Below, piece after piece: positions 6,190 to 15,606 of a DNA stretch of 23,717 nucleotides. The position numbers were made by a program, and so were the translations under genes. Below the pieces are notes generated by a model that was given only the letters and a program-made list of their open reading frames with translations, had not been told where the DNA came from and searched no databases. The number at the start of each line of letters is the position of its first letter. The stretch's first letter is position 1. Source of the DNA: a bacterium (lineage in GTDB: Bacteria; Sysuimicrobiota; Sysuimicrobiia; Sysuimicrobiales; Segetimicrobiaceae); contig DATGHU010000035.1 of the NCBI GenBank assembly GCA_035307765.1, positions 1 to 23,717 on the forward strand. The letters are read 5' to 3'.

Positions 6190-7086
6190 TTATCCGGCAC
6201 CCGCGCGTGGATCCAGCGCGTCCCGCAGCCAGTCTCCGATCAGGTTGGTCGCCAGCACCGTCAGCATGATCGCCGACCCGGGAAAGGTGGACAACCACCA
6301 CGCCACCGACAGCGCCTGCGCGCCGTCGCTGAGCATCCCCCCCCAGCTCGGAATGTTCGCCGGGATCCCGAGCCCGAGAAAGGTCAGTGCCGCCTCCGCG
6401 GTGATCATGCCGCCGAGGGAAAAACTCGCGATCGTCAGGACCGAGGGAAGCACATTCGGCACGACGTGATGGAAGATGATGCGCCGGTCCGCCGCGCCGA
6501 GGGCCCTGGCCGCATCGATGTACTCCTGCTGGCGAATCCCCAGGACTCGGCTCCGCGTCACCCGCGCATACCCCACCCAGCCGGAGATCGCCAGCACCGC
6601 GATCAGGTTCCGCACCCCCGCCCCCAGGACGGCGACGATGGCCAGGCTGAGGAGGATCGACGGGAAGGCCAGTTGGACGTCGGTCACGCGCATCAGCAGG
6701 TCGTCCCAAAGGCGGCCGAAGTAGCCGCTCAGCACGCCGACGGAGGTCCCGAACGCCGCCGAAAGCGCGACGGCGCTGAACCCGACAAGCAACGAGATCC
6801 GGGACCCGAAGATCACGCGGCTCAGGAGGTCCCGGCCGAGTTGGTCGGTCCCCAGCCAAAAGCGGTGTCCGGTGCTCACCGCCATCGGCGGGAGGAGGCG
6901 GTGGGCGATATCCTGCGCGTCCGGGTCCATCGGCACGAGATGGGGAGCCCACCCCGCCACCAGTCCGGCGCCCACCAGCACGGCGGTGCCGATCCAGACC
7001 CCGGGATCCCGCCGCGCGGCGCGCCAGGCCGGCCACCACGAACGCCGCCGGGGGTGCCCCGCCTGAAGCGCGCCGCCGGCCGTCAT
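6190..7086 (-). CDS. Dpp/Opp-type ABC transporter permease, DppC family (second set)
   Basis: A 298-residue inner-membrane permease with an N-terminal cytoplasmic stretch and about six membrane segments. The LGTDQLGRDLLSRVIFGSRI signature is typical of DppC/OppC. The coupling-loop EAA motif, YIDAARALGAADRRIIFHHV (preceded by QQE), contacts the ATPase. It ends WLRDALDPR, as usual. The ATG at 7084-7086 overlaps the DppB stop as TGATG, favouring it over the longer frame to 7116. With the upstream DppB it should form the channel of a peptide-type importer, but the partner ATPases are not in this window. Confidence 0.93.
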   Translation of the reverse strand: MTAGGALQAGHPRRRSWWPAWRAARRDPGVWIGTAVLVGAGLVAGWAPHLVPMDPDAQDIAHRLLPPMAVSTGHRFWLGTDQLGRDLLSRVIFGSRISLLVGFSAVALSAAFGTSVGVLSGYFGRLWDDLLMRVTDVQLAFPSILLSLAIVAVLGAGVRNLIAVLAISGWVGYARVTRSRVLGIRQQEYIDAARALGAADRRIIFHHVVPNVLPSVLTIASFSLGGMITAEAALTFLGLGIPANIPSWGGMLSDGAQALSVAWWLSTFPGSAIMLTVLATNLIGDWLRDALDPRAGAG

Positions 7087-8003
7087 CAACTGTAGCGGAT
7101 CCGCGGGTCGAGCCACGCGTACAACAGATCGGTGAGGAGCGTGGCCAGCACGAAGATCGTGGCCGCGAACAACACCGCGGCCTGGACGACGGGGATGTCG
7201 CGGGCGAAGATCGCCTGGACGGCCAAACGCCCCATCCCCGGCCAGGCGAACACCGTCTCGGTTACCACCGCCCCCCCCAAGAGCGTCCCGAGCTCCAAGC
7301 CGATCCAGGTGACGATGGGCAGGCTGGCGTTCCGGAGTGCGTGCTTGCCGACCACCGTGAATTCCCGCAGTCCTTTCGCGCGGGCGGTCCGCAGATAGTC
7401 TTCCGAGATGATCTCGAGCATGGCCGATCGGGTGAGCCGCAGGATCCCGGCGGCGGAGAAGACACCGAGCACGACGGCCGGCAGGGCGAGGTGGCGGAGG
7501 CCGCCGATGCCGCCCGTCGGCAACCAGCGGAGCACGACCCCGAACAGCAGGATCGCCTGGAGGCCCAGCCAGAACGTCGGCATCGACTGACCGATCATGG
7601 AGACCAAGAGGGCCCCGCGATCAATGATGGTCCGGCGGCGGAGCGCGGCGGCGATGCCCAGTGGCACCGCCACCCCGACCGCGATCGCCAGCGCGGCAGA
7701 GGCGAGCTCGGCCGTCGCCGGCACGCGGTCCAGCACGAGGGGGAGCGCGGGGGTATCCTGCCTGACCGAGAGGCCGAAATCCCCCCCCAGCGCGGCGCGG
7801 ACAAACGTCAGGTACTGGACCGGCAGGGGCCGGTCCAGACCGAGCGCGTGCCGCATCGCGATCACCTGAGCCTGGCTCGCCTGAAACGGCAGCAGCAGCA
7901 CCACCGGGTCGCCGATCACGTGGGTCAAGGCAAAGGCGGTCGCGGAGATCCCCACGAGCACGAACACCGCCTGGACCAGCCGGCGTGCCATGTACCGCTG
8001 CAT
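7086..8003 (-). CDS. Dpp/Opp-type ABC transporter permease, DppB family (second set)
   Basis: A 305-residue permease with the hallmark DppB N-terminus (YMARRLVQAVFVLVGISATAF), a large periplasmic loop, GQSMPTFWLGL, and the EAA coupling loop at DYLRTARAKGLREFTVVGKH. It ends in LLYAWLDPRIRY, the standard family C-terminus. It is the heterodimer partner of the following DppC, with which it shares a TGATG overlap, and lies 31 bp after its binding protein. It is clearly paralogous to the DppB at 13714-14631 but diverged, so the two sets are not a recent duplication. Confidence 0.93.
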   Translation of the reverse strand: MQRYMARRLVQAVFVLVGISATAFALTHVIGDPVVLLLPFQASQAQVIAMRHALGLDRPLPVQYLTFVRAALGGDFGLSVRQDTPALPLVLDRVPATAELASAALAIAVGVAVPLGIAAALRRRTIIDRGALLVSMIGQSMPTFWLGLQAILLFGVVLRWLPTGGIGGLRHLALPAVVLGVFSAAGILRLTRSAMLEIISEDYLRTARAKGLREFTVVGKHALRNASLPIVTWIGLELGTLLGGAVVTETVFAWPGMGRLAVQAIFARDIPVVQAAVLFAATIFVLATLLTDLLYAWLDPRIRYS

Positions 8004-8034
8004 CAGCGCGCCCCGCCCCCGGGGCAGCGGGGTC

Positions 8035-9546
8035 TTACTTCAGCGTCGCCTTGGCCAGCCACAACGTCTCATCCGCCCGCGGGGTCCAGTTCAGCCGGGC
8101 GTTGACGCCGTAGATGCCCTTTTGTGTGTACATGAAAATGATCGGGGCCGCGTCGTAGACCAGCGGCTGGATCTCCCGGTAGAGCGCTCCCCGGCGGTCG
8201 GGGTCGAGCGTCGCCTTGGCCTTCAGGTAGATGGCCTGGATCCCCTGGTTGCAGTACCAGGAGTCCCACACCCCGCACGAGACGTTCTCCAGCGCGTCGG
8301 CCGCGTCCAGCGCCGCCGACCCCGAGCCGATCAGGAAGATGGGGCCGAGCTGGTGCTTGAAGTACATGTTCACAAAATTGCCCCATTCGTAGTACTTGAG
8401 GTCGGCATTCACCCCCACCGCCTTCAGGTATCCCACCACCGCCTGTGACACCTGGGCGTCCGCGAGATAGCGTCCCCGGGGCGACTGGAACACGATGTCG
8501 AACCCATTGGGGAACCCCGCTTCGGCCAGGAGGGCCTTGGCCTTTCCGGGATCATAGGCGTACGGGCGGAGCCGCGGGTTGAACCCGAGGTAGGCGGCCG
8601 GGACGAGCGTCGACTCCACGGTGCCGAACCCCCCCAGAATGTTCTTGACGATCGCATCCTTATCCACGGCGTAGTTGAGCGCCTGGCGCACCCGCTTGTC
8701 GCGCAGCGGCCCGGTCCCGGTGTCCAGCATGATGTTGATCGAGCGGGTGCCGGTCGTCACCTCGGCCTTGAGGCGGGGGTCGTTCGCGACGCTGGCAACC
8801 AGATCGGGCGCAAAATCGGTGATGATGTCCGCCTCGCCGCTCCGAAACGCCGCCACGCGCGCGGCCGGGTCGGGAATCAGCCGGAAGACGAGCGACCCAA
8901 TGCTGGGGGCGCCGCCCCAGTAGTCGGGATTTGCCACGAGGGTCACGCGGTCGTCCTTCACCCACGACTGGAATCGATACGGCCCGGTCCCCACGGGGTG
9001 CGTCGCGACGTAACTCGCGCCTCGCGCCTGGTAGTAGCGGGAGGGAGCGATCCCCAGCAGCATCAAGTTGGGGAGCAGGAGCGGCATCGGGGCAGCGGTC
9101 ATCACCCGGACCGTGTAGGGATCCACCACCCGCACATCCTTCACGCCGTCCACCAGGTAGTTCGATGGTGAGTCCTTGAGCAGCGCGCGATCGATCGTGA
9201 ATTTCACCGCCGCCGCGTCGAACGGCTCGCCGTTGTGGAACTTCACGCCCTTGCGCAGGGTGAACTCCCACGTCGTCGGGTCGACGATCTTGTAGCCGGT
9301 CGCCAGCATGGGAATGATCCGGCCGGCGTCGTTCCGCATGAAGAGCGGGTCATAAATGTGCAGGGTGACGTTGTACCCTGTGCGGGAGATCTCCTGAAAA
9401 GGATCCAGCGTCGCCGGTTCCGCGCCCTGCGCCACCGTCACCGTCCCACCGGCGGCATCCGTCGGCGCCGGCAGCGGCGCGACCACCGCCCCCGCCAACG
9501 CGAACACCAGCAGTGCCGAGAGCATCGATATCCGGGCCAGGTTCAT
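8035..9546 (-). CDS. Family 5 extracellular solute-binding protein (peptide type, second set)
   Basis: A 503-residue DppA/OppA-like protein. It has an N-terminal signal peptide (about 1-32, no lipobox cysteine, so secreted or held by other means). The family 5 pattern follows: TLDPF, the TWEFTLRKGVKFHNGEPFDA block, VGTGPYRFQSW, NPDYWGGAP, and a DKRVRQALNYAVDKDAIVKN hinge region. It starts at an ATG after a GGAGGAGAG ribosome site. It delivers ligand to the DppB/DppC pair directly downstream. Family 5 proteins bind peptides but also opines, nickel complexes and oligosaccharides, so the ligand is open. It sits 35 bp after the BNR-protein gene in the same orientation. Confidence 0.93.
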   Translation of the reverse strand: MNLARISMLSALLVFALAGAVVAPLPAPTDAAGGTVTVAQGAEPATLDPFQEISRTGYNVTLHIYDPLFMRNDAGRIIPMLATGYKIVDPTTWEFTLRKGVKFHNGEPFDAAAVKFTIDRALLKDSPSNYLVDGVKDVRVVDPYTVRVMTAAPMPLLLPNLMLLGIAPSRYYQARGASYVATHPVGTGPYRFQSWVKDDRVTLVANPDYWGGAPSIGSLVFRLIPDPAARVAAFRSGEADIITDFAPDLVASVANDPRLKAEVTTGTRSINIMLDTGTGPLRDKRVRQALNYAVDKDAIVKNILGGFGTVESTLVPAAYLGFNPRLRPYAYDPGKAKALLAEAGFPNGFDIVFQSPRGRYLADAQVSQAVVGYLKAVGVNADLKYYEWGNFVNMYFKHQLGPIFLIGSGSAALDAADALENVSCGVWDSWYCNQGIQAIYLKAKATLDPDRRGALYREIQPLVYDAAPIIFMYTQKGIYGVNARLNWTPRADETLWLAKATLK

Positions 9547-9581
9547 CTCTCCTCCTCCATTCGTGTGGGGTCGTCTGTACC

Positions 9582-12500
9582 TCAGTCGCCCGCAGGGAGC
9601 ACTCGGATTGGCGGCACGCCGAGCTCACGCAGCGCATCGCTAAACATCGTGCACCCGCCCGCCTTGACCGTCTCCAGCCGGGCGAGCTGCACGTCGGTCT
9701 GCGCCCGCAGTTCCGCAAAGACCTCACGCATCTGACGGGTCGGCGCGGCGTCGGCCATGTTCGTCAGGTCGGCGACGGTGGCCAGCTTGTTGTTCAACCG
9801 GACGGGAAAGTGGAACGTATCCTCAAAGGCCTGCGCCCGCCACTGAATCAGCTCGTCTTCGATGCTCTCCAGCTCGGAGCTCAGCTCCTTGGCCGCGCCG
9901 GCCAACGCCCCGCTCCCGCTCAGGCCCTCCGCCCGGGACACCCATTGCTGGATCTGGGCCCGGAGATCGCGGACGCTGAGAACCGCGGCGTGCACGTCCG
10001 TGAGCGTGTCGCGGACCTTGAGCAGGAACGTAAACTGTTCCTTGAGTTCCTCCTCCGTCGCCGTCCCCCGCGGATCCTTCCGGATCTCGAAGGGTCGCGT
10101 GACGACCCGGGTGCCTACGCTCAGCCGCGCCTGGTAGGTCCCCGGCGGGACGACCGGTCCGCCGAGGAACCCAAACCACATCGCCGCGTCCGCCACCTCG
10201 CGGGCGCCGGGAAGACGCATGTTCCAGACAAATCGATTCGCCCCCCGCTCGGCCGGCACCGCAGCCGCCTGGTCGTCTCCGGTCACCGCGTAGACCGCGC
10301 CGGACCGCTGCGGTGGAGCCACCCCCTGGCTCGAGAACTCTCGGAGCGCCCGTCCTCCCGCGTCGAGGAAGGCGAGCTTCACCTCCTGCGCCGGCTTTTC
10401 GCTGAAATAGTAGTGAACCACCACGCCGCCCGGTGGATTTTGGCCGGCGTCCAGCAGCACTCCCGACCCATCGGCCGTTTCCTGCGCCGTGACCCCCAGC
10501 CCCCCTGCCCTCCGGTAGACCCGGGCCCCCCCCTTCCGGAACGAGAGCGGGTGGCCATTCAGCCGGGTGGCAGCGCGCGGCCGGAACAGGTGCAGGTCGG
10601 CCCGCGCCACCTCGTCGGTGAGCTGCCGCAGCGGCGATACGTCGTCCAGTATCCAGAACGACCGCCCGTGCGTCGCCGCCACGAGATCATCATCCTTCAC
10701 CACCAGGTCGTGGACCGGAACGACGGGGAGGTTGTTCTGAAGCGGGTGCCAGTGCGCGCCGTCATCGAGCGTGAAGTACACGCCGCGCTCCGTGCCGGCG
10801 TAGAGCAGGCCGCGGCGCGCCGGGTCCTCGCGGATCGCCCGGGTGACGAGGTCGTCCGGGATGCCCCCGACAATTACACGCCAGGTCCCCCCGTAGTCGT
10901 GGGTCTTCAACAGGTAGGGGTGCAGGTCGTCGAGCTTATACCGCGTCGCCGCAACGTACGCCGTCCCCGGATCGTGCGGGGACGGCTCGATCACGCTGAT
11001 CAGCGCCCACTCCGGAAGCGACGCGGGGGTGACGTTCTGCCACGTCGCCCCGCCGTCCCGCGAGCAGTGAATCAGGCCGTCGTCCGACCCCGCCCAGAGG
11101 ACGCCGGGCTGCACGGGCGATTCCCCGAAGGCGAAGATGGTACAGTAGTACTCCGTGCCCACGTTGTCCCGGGTCACCGGCCCACCCGATGGGGCCAGTT
11201 TACTCCGATCGTTGCGCGTCAGGTCCGGGCTGACCACGTCCCAGCTCGCGCCTTCGTTGGTCGTCCGGAAGACCCGGTTGCCGGTCACGTAGAGGAGATG
11301 CGGGTCATGTGGTGAGAGCACGATTGGGAACGTCCACTGAAAGCGATACTTCAAACTCTCCGCCCCATACCCCGCCGGGTTCTCGGGCCAGACCGTGATA
11401 TCGCGAACCTCGCCGTTCCGGTGATCATATCGGGTCAGCATGCCCTCGAACACACCGCCGTACACGATGTCCGGATCGTCGGGCCGGACGGCGATGTAGC
11501 CGGATTCACTCGCGCCGACGTCGTAGTAGGTGCTCGAGGTAATGGCCCCGTCGCCGGACCAACTCGGGATCGAGATCGTGCTGTTGTCCTGCTGGGCGCC
11601 GTAGATCCGGTAGGGAACGCGGCTGTCCGTCGTGACGTGGTACATTTCGGCCGTCGGCTGATTGTAGATCGTCGACCATGAATCCCCGCCGTTGAGAGAG
11701 ATGCTCGCGCCGCCGTCGCTGCCGTTGATCATCCGCTGAGGATCCCGCGGGTCGATCCACAGGTCGTGGTGATCGCCGTGCGGCAGGGACTTCCTGGCAA
11801 AGGTGCGCCCGCCGTCCACAGATTTCCAGAGGTCCAGGTTTGCGATGTAGACCGTCTCGGCGTCCATCGGGTCGGCGAAGATGTGGCTGAAATAGAATGG
11901 TCGCTGGCGTGGTTCCCGGTCGCTGTTCACGCACACCCAGGTCGCCCCTCCGTCGTCGGAGCGGAAGATGCCGCCTTCCTCCGCCTCCACGATGGCCCAG
12001 ACCCGCTCCGGCCGCGCCGGGGACACCGCCACGCCGATCCGGCCGCGAATCCCGCGGGGCAGCACGGGGGTATCGGTCAGTTCGGTCCAGGTCTCTCCCC
12101 CGTCAGCCGTCTTGAACAGGCCGCTGGCCGGCCCCCCGCTGGACAGCGCCCACGGAGTCCTGCCGGCCTCCCACAGCGCGGCGTAGAGGATCCGGGGGTT
12201 GGTCGCATCCATGCTCAGATCGCACGCGCCGGCCCGATCGTGCCGGAAGAGGATGCGCTGCCACTGCCGTCCGCCGTCCGTCGACCGGAATACGCCGCGC
12301 TCGGGGTTGGGGCCGTAGACGTGGCCGAACGCGGCCACGTAGACGAGGTCGTGGTCGCGGGGGTGAACGCGAATCCGGGCGATGTGCCGGGTGTCCGCCA
12401 GTCCCACGTGCTGCCAGGTTTTCCCCCCATCGCTCGACCGGTACACCCCGTCACCGTGCGCGACGTTGCCCCGGATGCACGACTCCCCCATCCCCACGTA

Positions 12501-12761
12501 GAGCACGTTGGGGTCGGACGGCGAGATGGCGAGGGCGCCGACCGACGCGGTCCTCAGGAACCCGTCGGAGATGTTCCGCCAGGTCCACCCGGCATCGTCG
12601 GTCCGCCAGACGCCTCCGCCGGTGGATCCGAAGTAGAAGACCTGCGCGCGCTCCGGATCCCCCGCGACCGCGATGACGCGGCCCCCGCGGAACGGACCAA
12701 CCAGCCGCCACCGAAGTGATGTGGTGAGACCCGTGGGATCGTACGCACCGCCGTCGCTCAT
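9582..12761 (-). CDS. Large BNR/Asp-box (sortilin/VPS10-like) beta-propeller protein
   Basis: The start at 12761 follows GGGGAGGAGAG and gives 1059 residues; the frame extends further upstream but only with Arg-rich sequence. Eleven Asp boxes (S/T-x-D-x-G-x-x-W/F, some degenerate) lie at about 54, 109, 160, 218, 268, 314, 355, 500, 567, 620 and 664, consistent with one or two large propellers. Residues 730-895 look beta-rich. Residues 900-1035 are helical and end the protein. The LRWRLVGPFRGGRV opening is typical of bacterial BNR glycosyl-hydrolase-like proteins, which normally carry a signal peptide; none is visible here. No hydrolase active site can be pointed to, so enzymatic activity is unproven. 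It lies between the two importer sets of the operon. Confidence 0.85.
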   Translation of the reverse strand: MSDGGAYDPTGLTTSLRWRLVGPFRGGRVIAVAGDPERAQVFYFGSTGGGVWRTDDAGWTWRNISDGFLRTASVGALAISPSDPNVLYVGMGESCIRGNVAHGDGVYRSSDGGKTWQHVGLADTRHIARIRVHPRDHDLVYVAAFGHVYGPNPERGVFRSTDGGRQWQRILFRHDRAGACDLSMDATNPRILYAALWEAGRTPWALSSGGPASGLFKTADGGETWTELTDTPVLPRGIRGRIGVAVSPARPERVWAIVEAEEGGIFRSDDGGATWVCVNSDREPRQRPFYFSHIFADPMDAETVYIANLDLWKSVDGGRTFARKSLPHGDHHDLWIDPRDPQRMINGSDGGASISLNGGDSWSTIYNQPTAEMYHVTTDSRVPYRIYGAQQDNSTISIPSWSGDGAITSSTYYDVGASESGYIAVRPDDPDIVYGGVFEGMLTRYDHRNGEVRDITVWPENPAGYGAESLKYRFQWTFPIVLSPHDPHLLYVTGNRVFRTTNEGASWDVVSPDLTRNDRSKLAPSGGPVTRDNVGTEYYCTIFAFGESPVQPGVLWAGSDDGLIHCSRDGGATWQNVTPASLPEWALISVIEPSPHDPGTAYVAATRYKLDDLHPYLLKTHDYGGTWRVIVGGIPDDLVTRAIREDPARRGLLYAGTERGVYFTLDDGAHWHPLQNNLPVVPVHDLVVKDDDLVAATHGRSFWILDDVSPLRQLTDEVARADLHLFRPRAATRLNGHPLSFRKGGARVYRRAGGLGVTAQETADGSGVLLDAGQNPPGGVVVHYYFSEKPAQEVKLAFLDAGGRALREFSSQGVAPPQRSGAVYAVTGDDQAAAVPAERGANRFVWNMRLPGAREVADAAMWFGFLGGPVVPPGTYQARLSVGTRVVTRPFEIRKDPRGTATEEELKEQFTFLLKVRDTLTDVHAAVLSVRDLRAQIQQWVSRAEGLSGSGALAGAAKELSSELESIEDELIQWRAQAFEDTFHFPVRLNNKLATVADLTNMADAAPTRQMREVFAELRAQTDVQLARLETVKAGGCTMFSDALRELGVPPIRVLPAGD

Positions 12762-12820
12762 GACATCTCTCCTCCCCGCACTCCGATCGGGTGCTTGCTC
12801 ACGGTGCCCCGCGCCCCCTC

Positions 12821-12838
12821 CCCGGCGGATTCGCCGGG
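12821..12838 (-). other. Intercistronic hairpin between DppC and the BNR gene
   Basis: CCCGGCG and CGCCGGG form a perfect 7-bp stem with a 4-nt loop in the 103-bp gap. There is no T run on the transcribed strand, so it is more likely an mRNA-processing or stabilising hairpin than a terminator. It could set different levels of the two halves of the operon. Confidence 0.4.
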
Positions 12839-12864
12839 ACGCCATCGGGGGATGGCGCGCGCGC

Positions 12865-13710
12865 TTACCGGAGACGCGGATCCAGGTAGTCGCGAAGCCA
12901 GTCCCCCACCAGATTCACGCCCAGCACGGTCATCAGAATCGCCAGCCCGGGAAACGTGGTCAGCCACCACGCGTCCGTCATGTATTCGCGGGAGTCGGCC
13001 AGCATCGCACCCCAGGTGGGGGTCGCCGCGCCCACCCCCAGGCCGAGAAAACTCAGCCCGGCCTCGGACAGAATCGTGCCGGCCACCGAGAACGTGGCGA
13101 CGACGATCGCGGACCCGACGACGTTCGGCAGGGCATGAGAGAGCAAGATCCGCATGACGGGAGCCCCCATCGCGCGCGCCGCCTGGACAAACTCATGCTC
13201 CCGGACGGAGAGCACCTCGGAACGGACGACGCGCGCATAGGTCACCCAACTCGTGAGCCCGAGCACCCCGATGATGTTCCCGAGGCCGGGCCCCAGGACA
13301 GCCATCACCGCGAGCGCCAGCAGGATGAATGGAAAGGCGAGCTGCACATCGCCCACCCGCATGATCACGCGATCCATCCATCCACCGTAGTAGCCGCTCA
13401 CCAACCCGATGATCGTCCCGAGGGTGCCGCCGATCGTCACGGCCGTCAGGCCCACGAGCAGCGAGATCCGGGCGCCGACCAGCAGCCGGCTCAAGATATC
13501 CCGCCCCAGCGGATCCGTCCCGAGCCAGTACCGGATCCCGTCGCGAACGACCAGCGGCGACAGCAGCCGATTCTGCACGCGGACGAGGGTCGGCGATTGG
13601 GGAGCCAGCCAGGGGGCGGCAAGGGCCGTCCCGACGATGAACGCGAGCAGGAGGGCGCCGACGATGGCACCGGGGGAGCGGCGGAAATTGCGGAAGAGGC
13701 GCGCCGCCAT
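12865..13710 (-). CDS. Dpp/Opp-type ABC transporter permease, DppC family (first set)
   Basis: A 281-residue permease with six expected membrane segments, the YWLGTDPLGRDILSRLLVGA signature, and a coupling loop at EFVQAARAMGAPVMRILLSH. The usual WLRDYLDPRLR C-terminus is present. It starts four bases after the DppB stop, so the two are translated together. The pair forms a membrane channel for the ligand of the binding protein at 15603-17141. As with the second set, no ATPase gene accompanies it. Confidence 0.93.
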   Translation of the reverse strand: MAARLFRNFRRSPGAIVGALLLAFIVGTALAAPWLAPQSPTLVRVQNRLLSPLVVRDGIRYWLGTDPLGRDILSRLLVGARISLLVGLTAVTIGGTLGTIIGLVSGYYGGWMDRVIMRVGDVQLAFPFILLALAVMAVLGPGLGNIIGVLGLTSWVTYARVVRSEVLSVREHEFVQAARAMGAPVMRILLSHALPNVVGSAIVVATFSVAGTILSEAGLSFLGLGVGAATPTWGAMLADSREYMTDAWWLTTFPGLAILMTVLGVNLVGDWLRDYLDPRLR

Positions 13711-13713
13711 GCC

Positions 13714-14631
13714 TCACCCATATCGGATGCGTGGGTCAAGGTATCCGTAGGCCAGATCGACGCAGAGGTTCAAGATGACGAACACCGATGCGACGACGAC
13801 AACCGCCGCCTGAACGATCGGAAAGTCTTTCTGGTAGATGGCGTTCACGATCAGCCGGCCCACCCCCGGCCACGCAAACACCGTCTCGGTGATGATCGCG
13901 CCCCCGAGCAGCACGCCGAAATCCAATCCGACCAAGGTCACGATCGGCAAGAGCGCGTTTCGCAGGGCGTGATGGTAGACGACGGTCAGGGATGATACCC
14001 CTTTCGCCCGCGCGGTCCGGATGAAATCATGGCCGAGCGCATCGAGCATCGAGGCGCGCACCACCCGGGCATTCCGCCCCATCGAGTACATGGCGAGGGT
14101 GATCCCCGGGAGGACCAGGTGCGTGACCCCGCCGCGGCCGGAGACCGGAAACCAGCGCAGCTCGACGCCGAAGACAAGAATCAGCAGCAGGCCGAGCCAA
14201 AATCCGGGAGTGGACTGGCCGAGCAGCCCCCCGACCATGCTCGCGGTGTCGATCCACGTCCGGCGATGTGTGGCCGCCGCGACGCCGAGTGGAAGCGACA
14301 CCACAACCGACAGCAGCATCGCCACCGCCGCCAACTCCAGCGTGGCGGGCATCCGCTCCAGGACGAGCGGCAGCGCCGGTATTTGACTGCGCAACGAGAC
14401 CCCAAAATCGCCCCGCACGGCGTGGCGGAAGAACTCGCCGTATTGGACCCACCACGGGCGGTCGAACCCCATCTGGTGGCGGAACTCGGCGATCTGCTGG
14501 CGCGTGTAGTTCTCTGGGATCATCAGATAGGTCGGATCCCCCGACAGGAAGAGAATCGCAAACGAGAGAAAACTGACCCCGACCAGCACGGTCAGCGATT
14601 CCGTCAACCGGCGGGCTACAAACGCTCCCAC
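13714..14631 (-). CDS. Dpp/Opp-type ABC transporter permease, DppB family (first set)
   Basis: A 305-residue DppB-type permease: FVARRLTESLTVLVGVSFLS at the N-terminus, GQSTPGFWLGL in the middle, a coupling loop at DFIRTARAKGVSSLTVVYHH, and YGYLDPRIRYG at the end. It starts four bases after the stop of the zinc hydrolase gene, so hydrolase, DppB and DppC are tightly packed and probably made in step. That packing is the strongest hint that the hydrolase works on the transported compound. Confidence 0.93.
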   Translation of the reverse strand: MGAFVARRLTESLTVLVGVSFLSFAILFLSGDPTYLMIPENYTRQQIAEFRHQMGFDRPWWVQYGEFFRHAVRGDFGVSLRSQIPALPLVLERMPATLELAAVAMLLSVVVSLPLGVAAATHRRTWIDTASMVGGLLGQSTPGFWLGLLLILVFGVELRWFPVSGRGGVTHLVLPGITLAMYSMGRNARVVRASMLDALGHDFIRTARAKGVSSLTVVYHHALRNALLPIVTLVGLDFGVLLGGAIITETVFAWPGVGRLIVNAIYQKDFPIVQAAVVVVASVFVILNLCVDLAYGYLDPRIRYG

Positions 14632-14634
14632 CAG

Positions 14635-15606
14635 CTATCCTTCGGCCACCGGCGCCCCGAGTCCGAACAACAGCTGCCCCTTCCTCGCCGCCATGCTCGT
14701 GTTGAAAAAAAGCACCTCGGCGTCGACCGGGGCGACGATCTCCTGGATGGAGCGCCCCCACAGATCGCGCAGGCGCCCAATCACCTGCTTCGCCCGCACC
14801 CGCTCGCGCAGGTCCACCGTCCACGCAAAGAGCCCGTCCCGTTCGGCCAGGACCAGCACGAATTCGACCAGCCGCAGGGGGGGCCCCGGGGTGGCGCCGG
14901 CGACCATCCCCAGATGGGCCAGGGCCCGGCGCAGACCATCGAGATGGGCCGCGACATCCTCCGCCTTCGCCTGGTCTTCCCCCCCCGCCTCGGCCACGAT
15001 CGCCGGGATCCCCCGCGCCGCCGCCGCCGCCTGCATGTAGCCGGGCACGGGGCGGCGCAGCACGTCCTTCGACCGACGGACCGCGATCGGAAACCCATAA
15101 CTTGCGGCCAGCGCGTGCGATTTGGCGTCCAGCGCCGGATCGTCGGTCTGCTGGTAGATGGTGAACGGGGTGAGCCGTTCCATCAGGTCGCCGCCGTGCA
15201 GGTCGATCAGCGCATCGCAGCGGGAGAAGATCTCGTCAAACAGGTACGCGGCCATCACCTCCGTCACCGTGCCGTCACGGCGGCCCGGGAAGACCCGGCT
15301 GGGATTCTTGCCGTCCAGCGGCACGACGGCGGCCACGCGCTCCCAGAACGCGGGCTGGTTCAAGACCGGAAAGACGAGTACGTGACCATGCACGCGGTTC
15401 GGTTCGAGCTCGTCGGCGAGACGCAACGCCGCCTCAATCCCGGCATACTCTGACCCGTGCATCCCGGCCGTGATGCACAGCGTCGGACCGTCCGCGGTTC
15501 CGCGGACCGAGATATAGGGCCAGGAAAGTCCGGCCAGCGCGGGGTGCTCAAAGGCGAGCGTGGAACACGTCTTGCTCCCCGGCCGCCCGAGGCCCTCGGG
15601 CATCAT
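14635..15606 (-). CDS. Succinylglutamate desuccinylase/aspartoacylase-family zinc hydrolase
   Basis: A 323-residue M14-like deacylase. Zinc ligands are visible as H50 and E53 in GMHGSEYAG and H137 in IDLHGGD. The substrate-binding NPSRVFPG is at 101-108 and the probable general-base glutamate is E206 in VAEAGGE. The C-terminal beta domain carries the usual closing region. The family removes N-acyl groups from amino acids (N-acetylaspartate, N-succinylglutamate) or acts on related amides. There is no signal peptide, so it acts in the cytoplasm. The first ATG overlaps the binding-protein stop as ATGA; a second ATG follows at once. Its place between a binding protein and its permeases suggests an imported N-acyl amino acid or peptide as substrate (inference). 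Confidence 0.9.
   Translation of the reverse strand: MMPEGLGRPGSKTCSTLAFEHPALAGLSWPYISVRGTADGPTLCITAGMHGSEYAGIEAALRLADELEPNRVHGHVLVFPVLNQPAFWERVAAVVPLDGKNPSRVFPGRRDGTVTEVMAAYLFDEIFSRCDALIDLHGGDLMERLTPFTIYQQTDDPALDAKSHALAASYGFPIAVRRSKDVLRRPVPGYMQAAAAARGIPAIVAEAGGEDQAKAEDVAAHLDGLRRALAHLGMVAGATPGPPLRLVEFVLVLAERDGLFAWTVDLRERVRAKQVIGRLRDLWGRSIQEIVAPVDAEVLFFNTSMAARKGQLLFGLGAPVAEG

Noticed and set aside
9513-11315. 600-codon plus-strand frame opposite the BNR gene
   Set aside because: Arg/Pro/His-rich composition typical of the antisense strand in GC-rich genes; the BNR frame has repeated Asp boxes.
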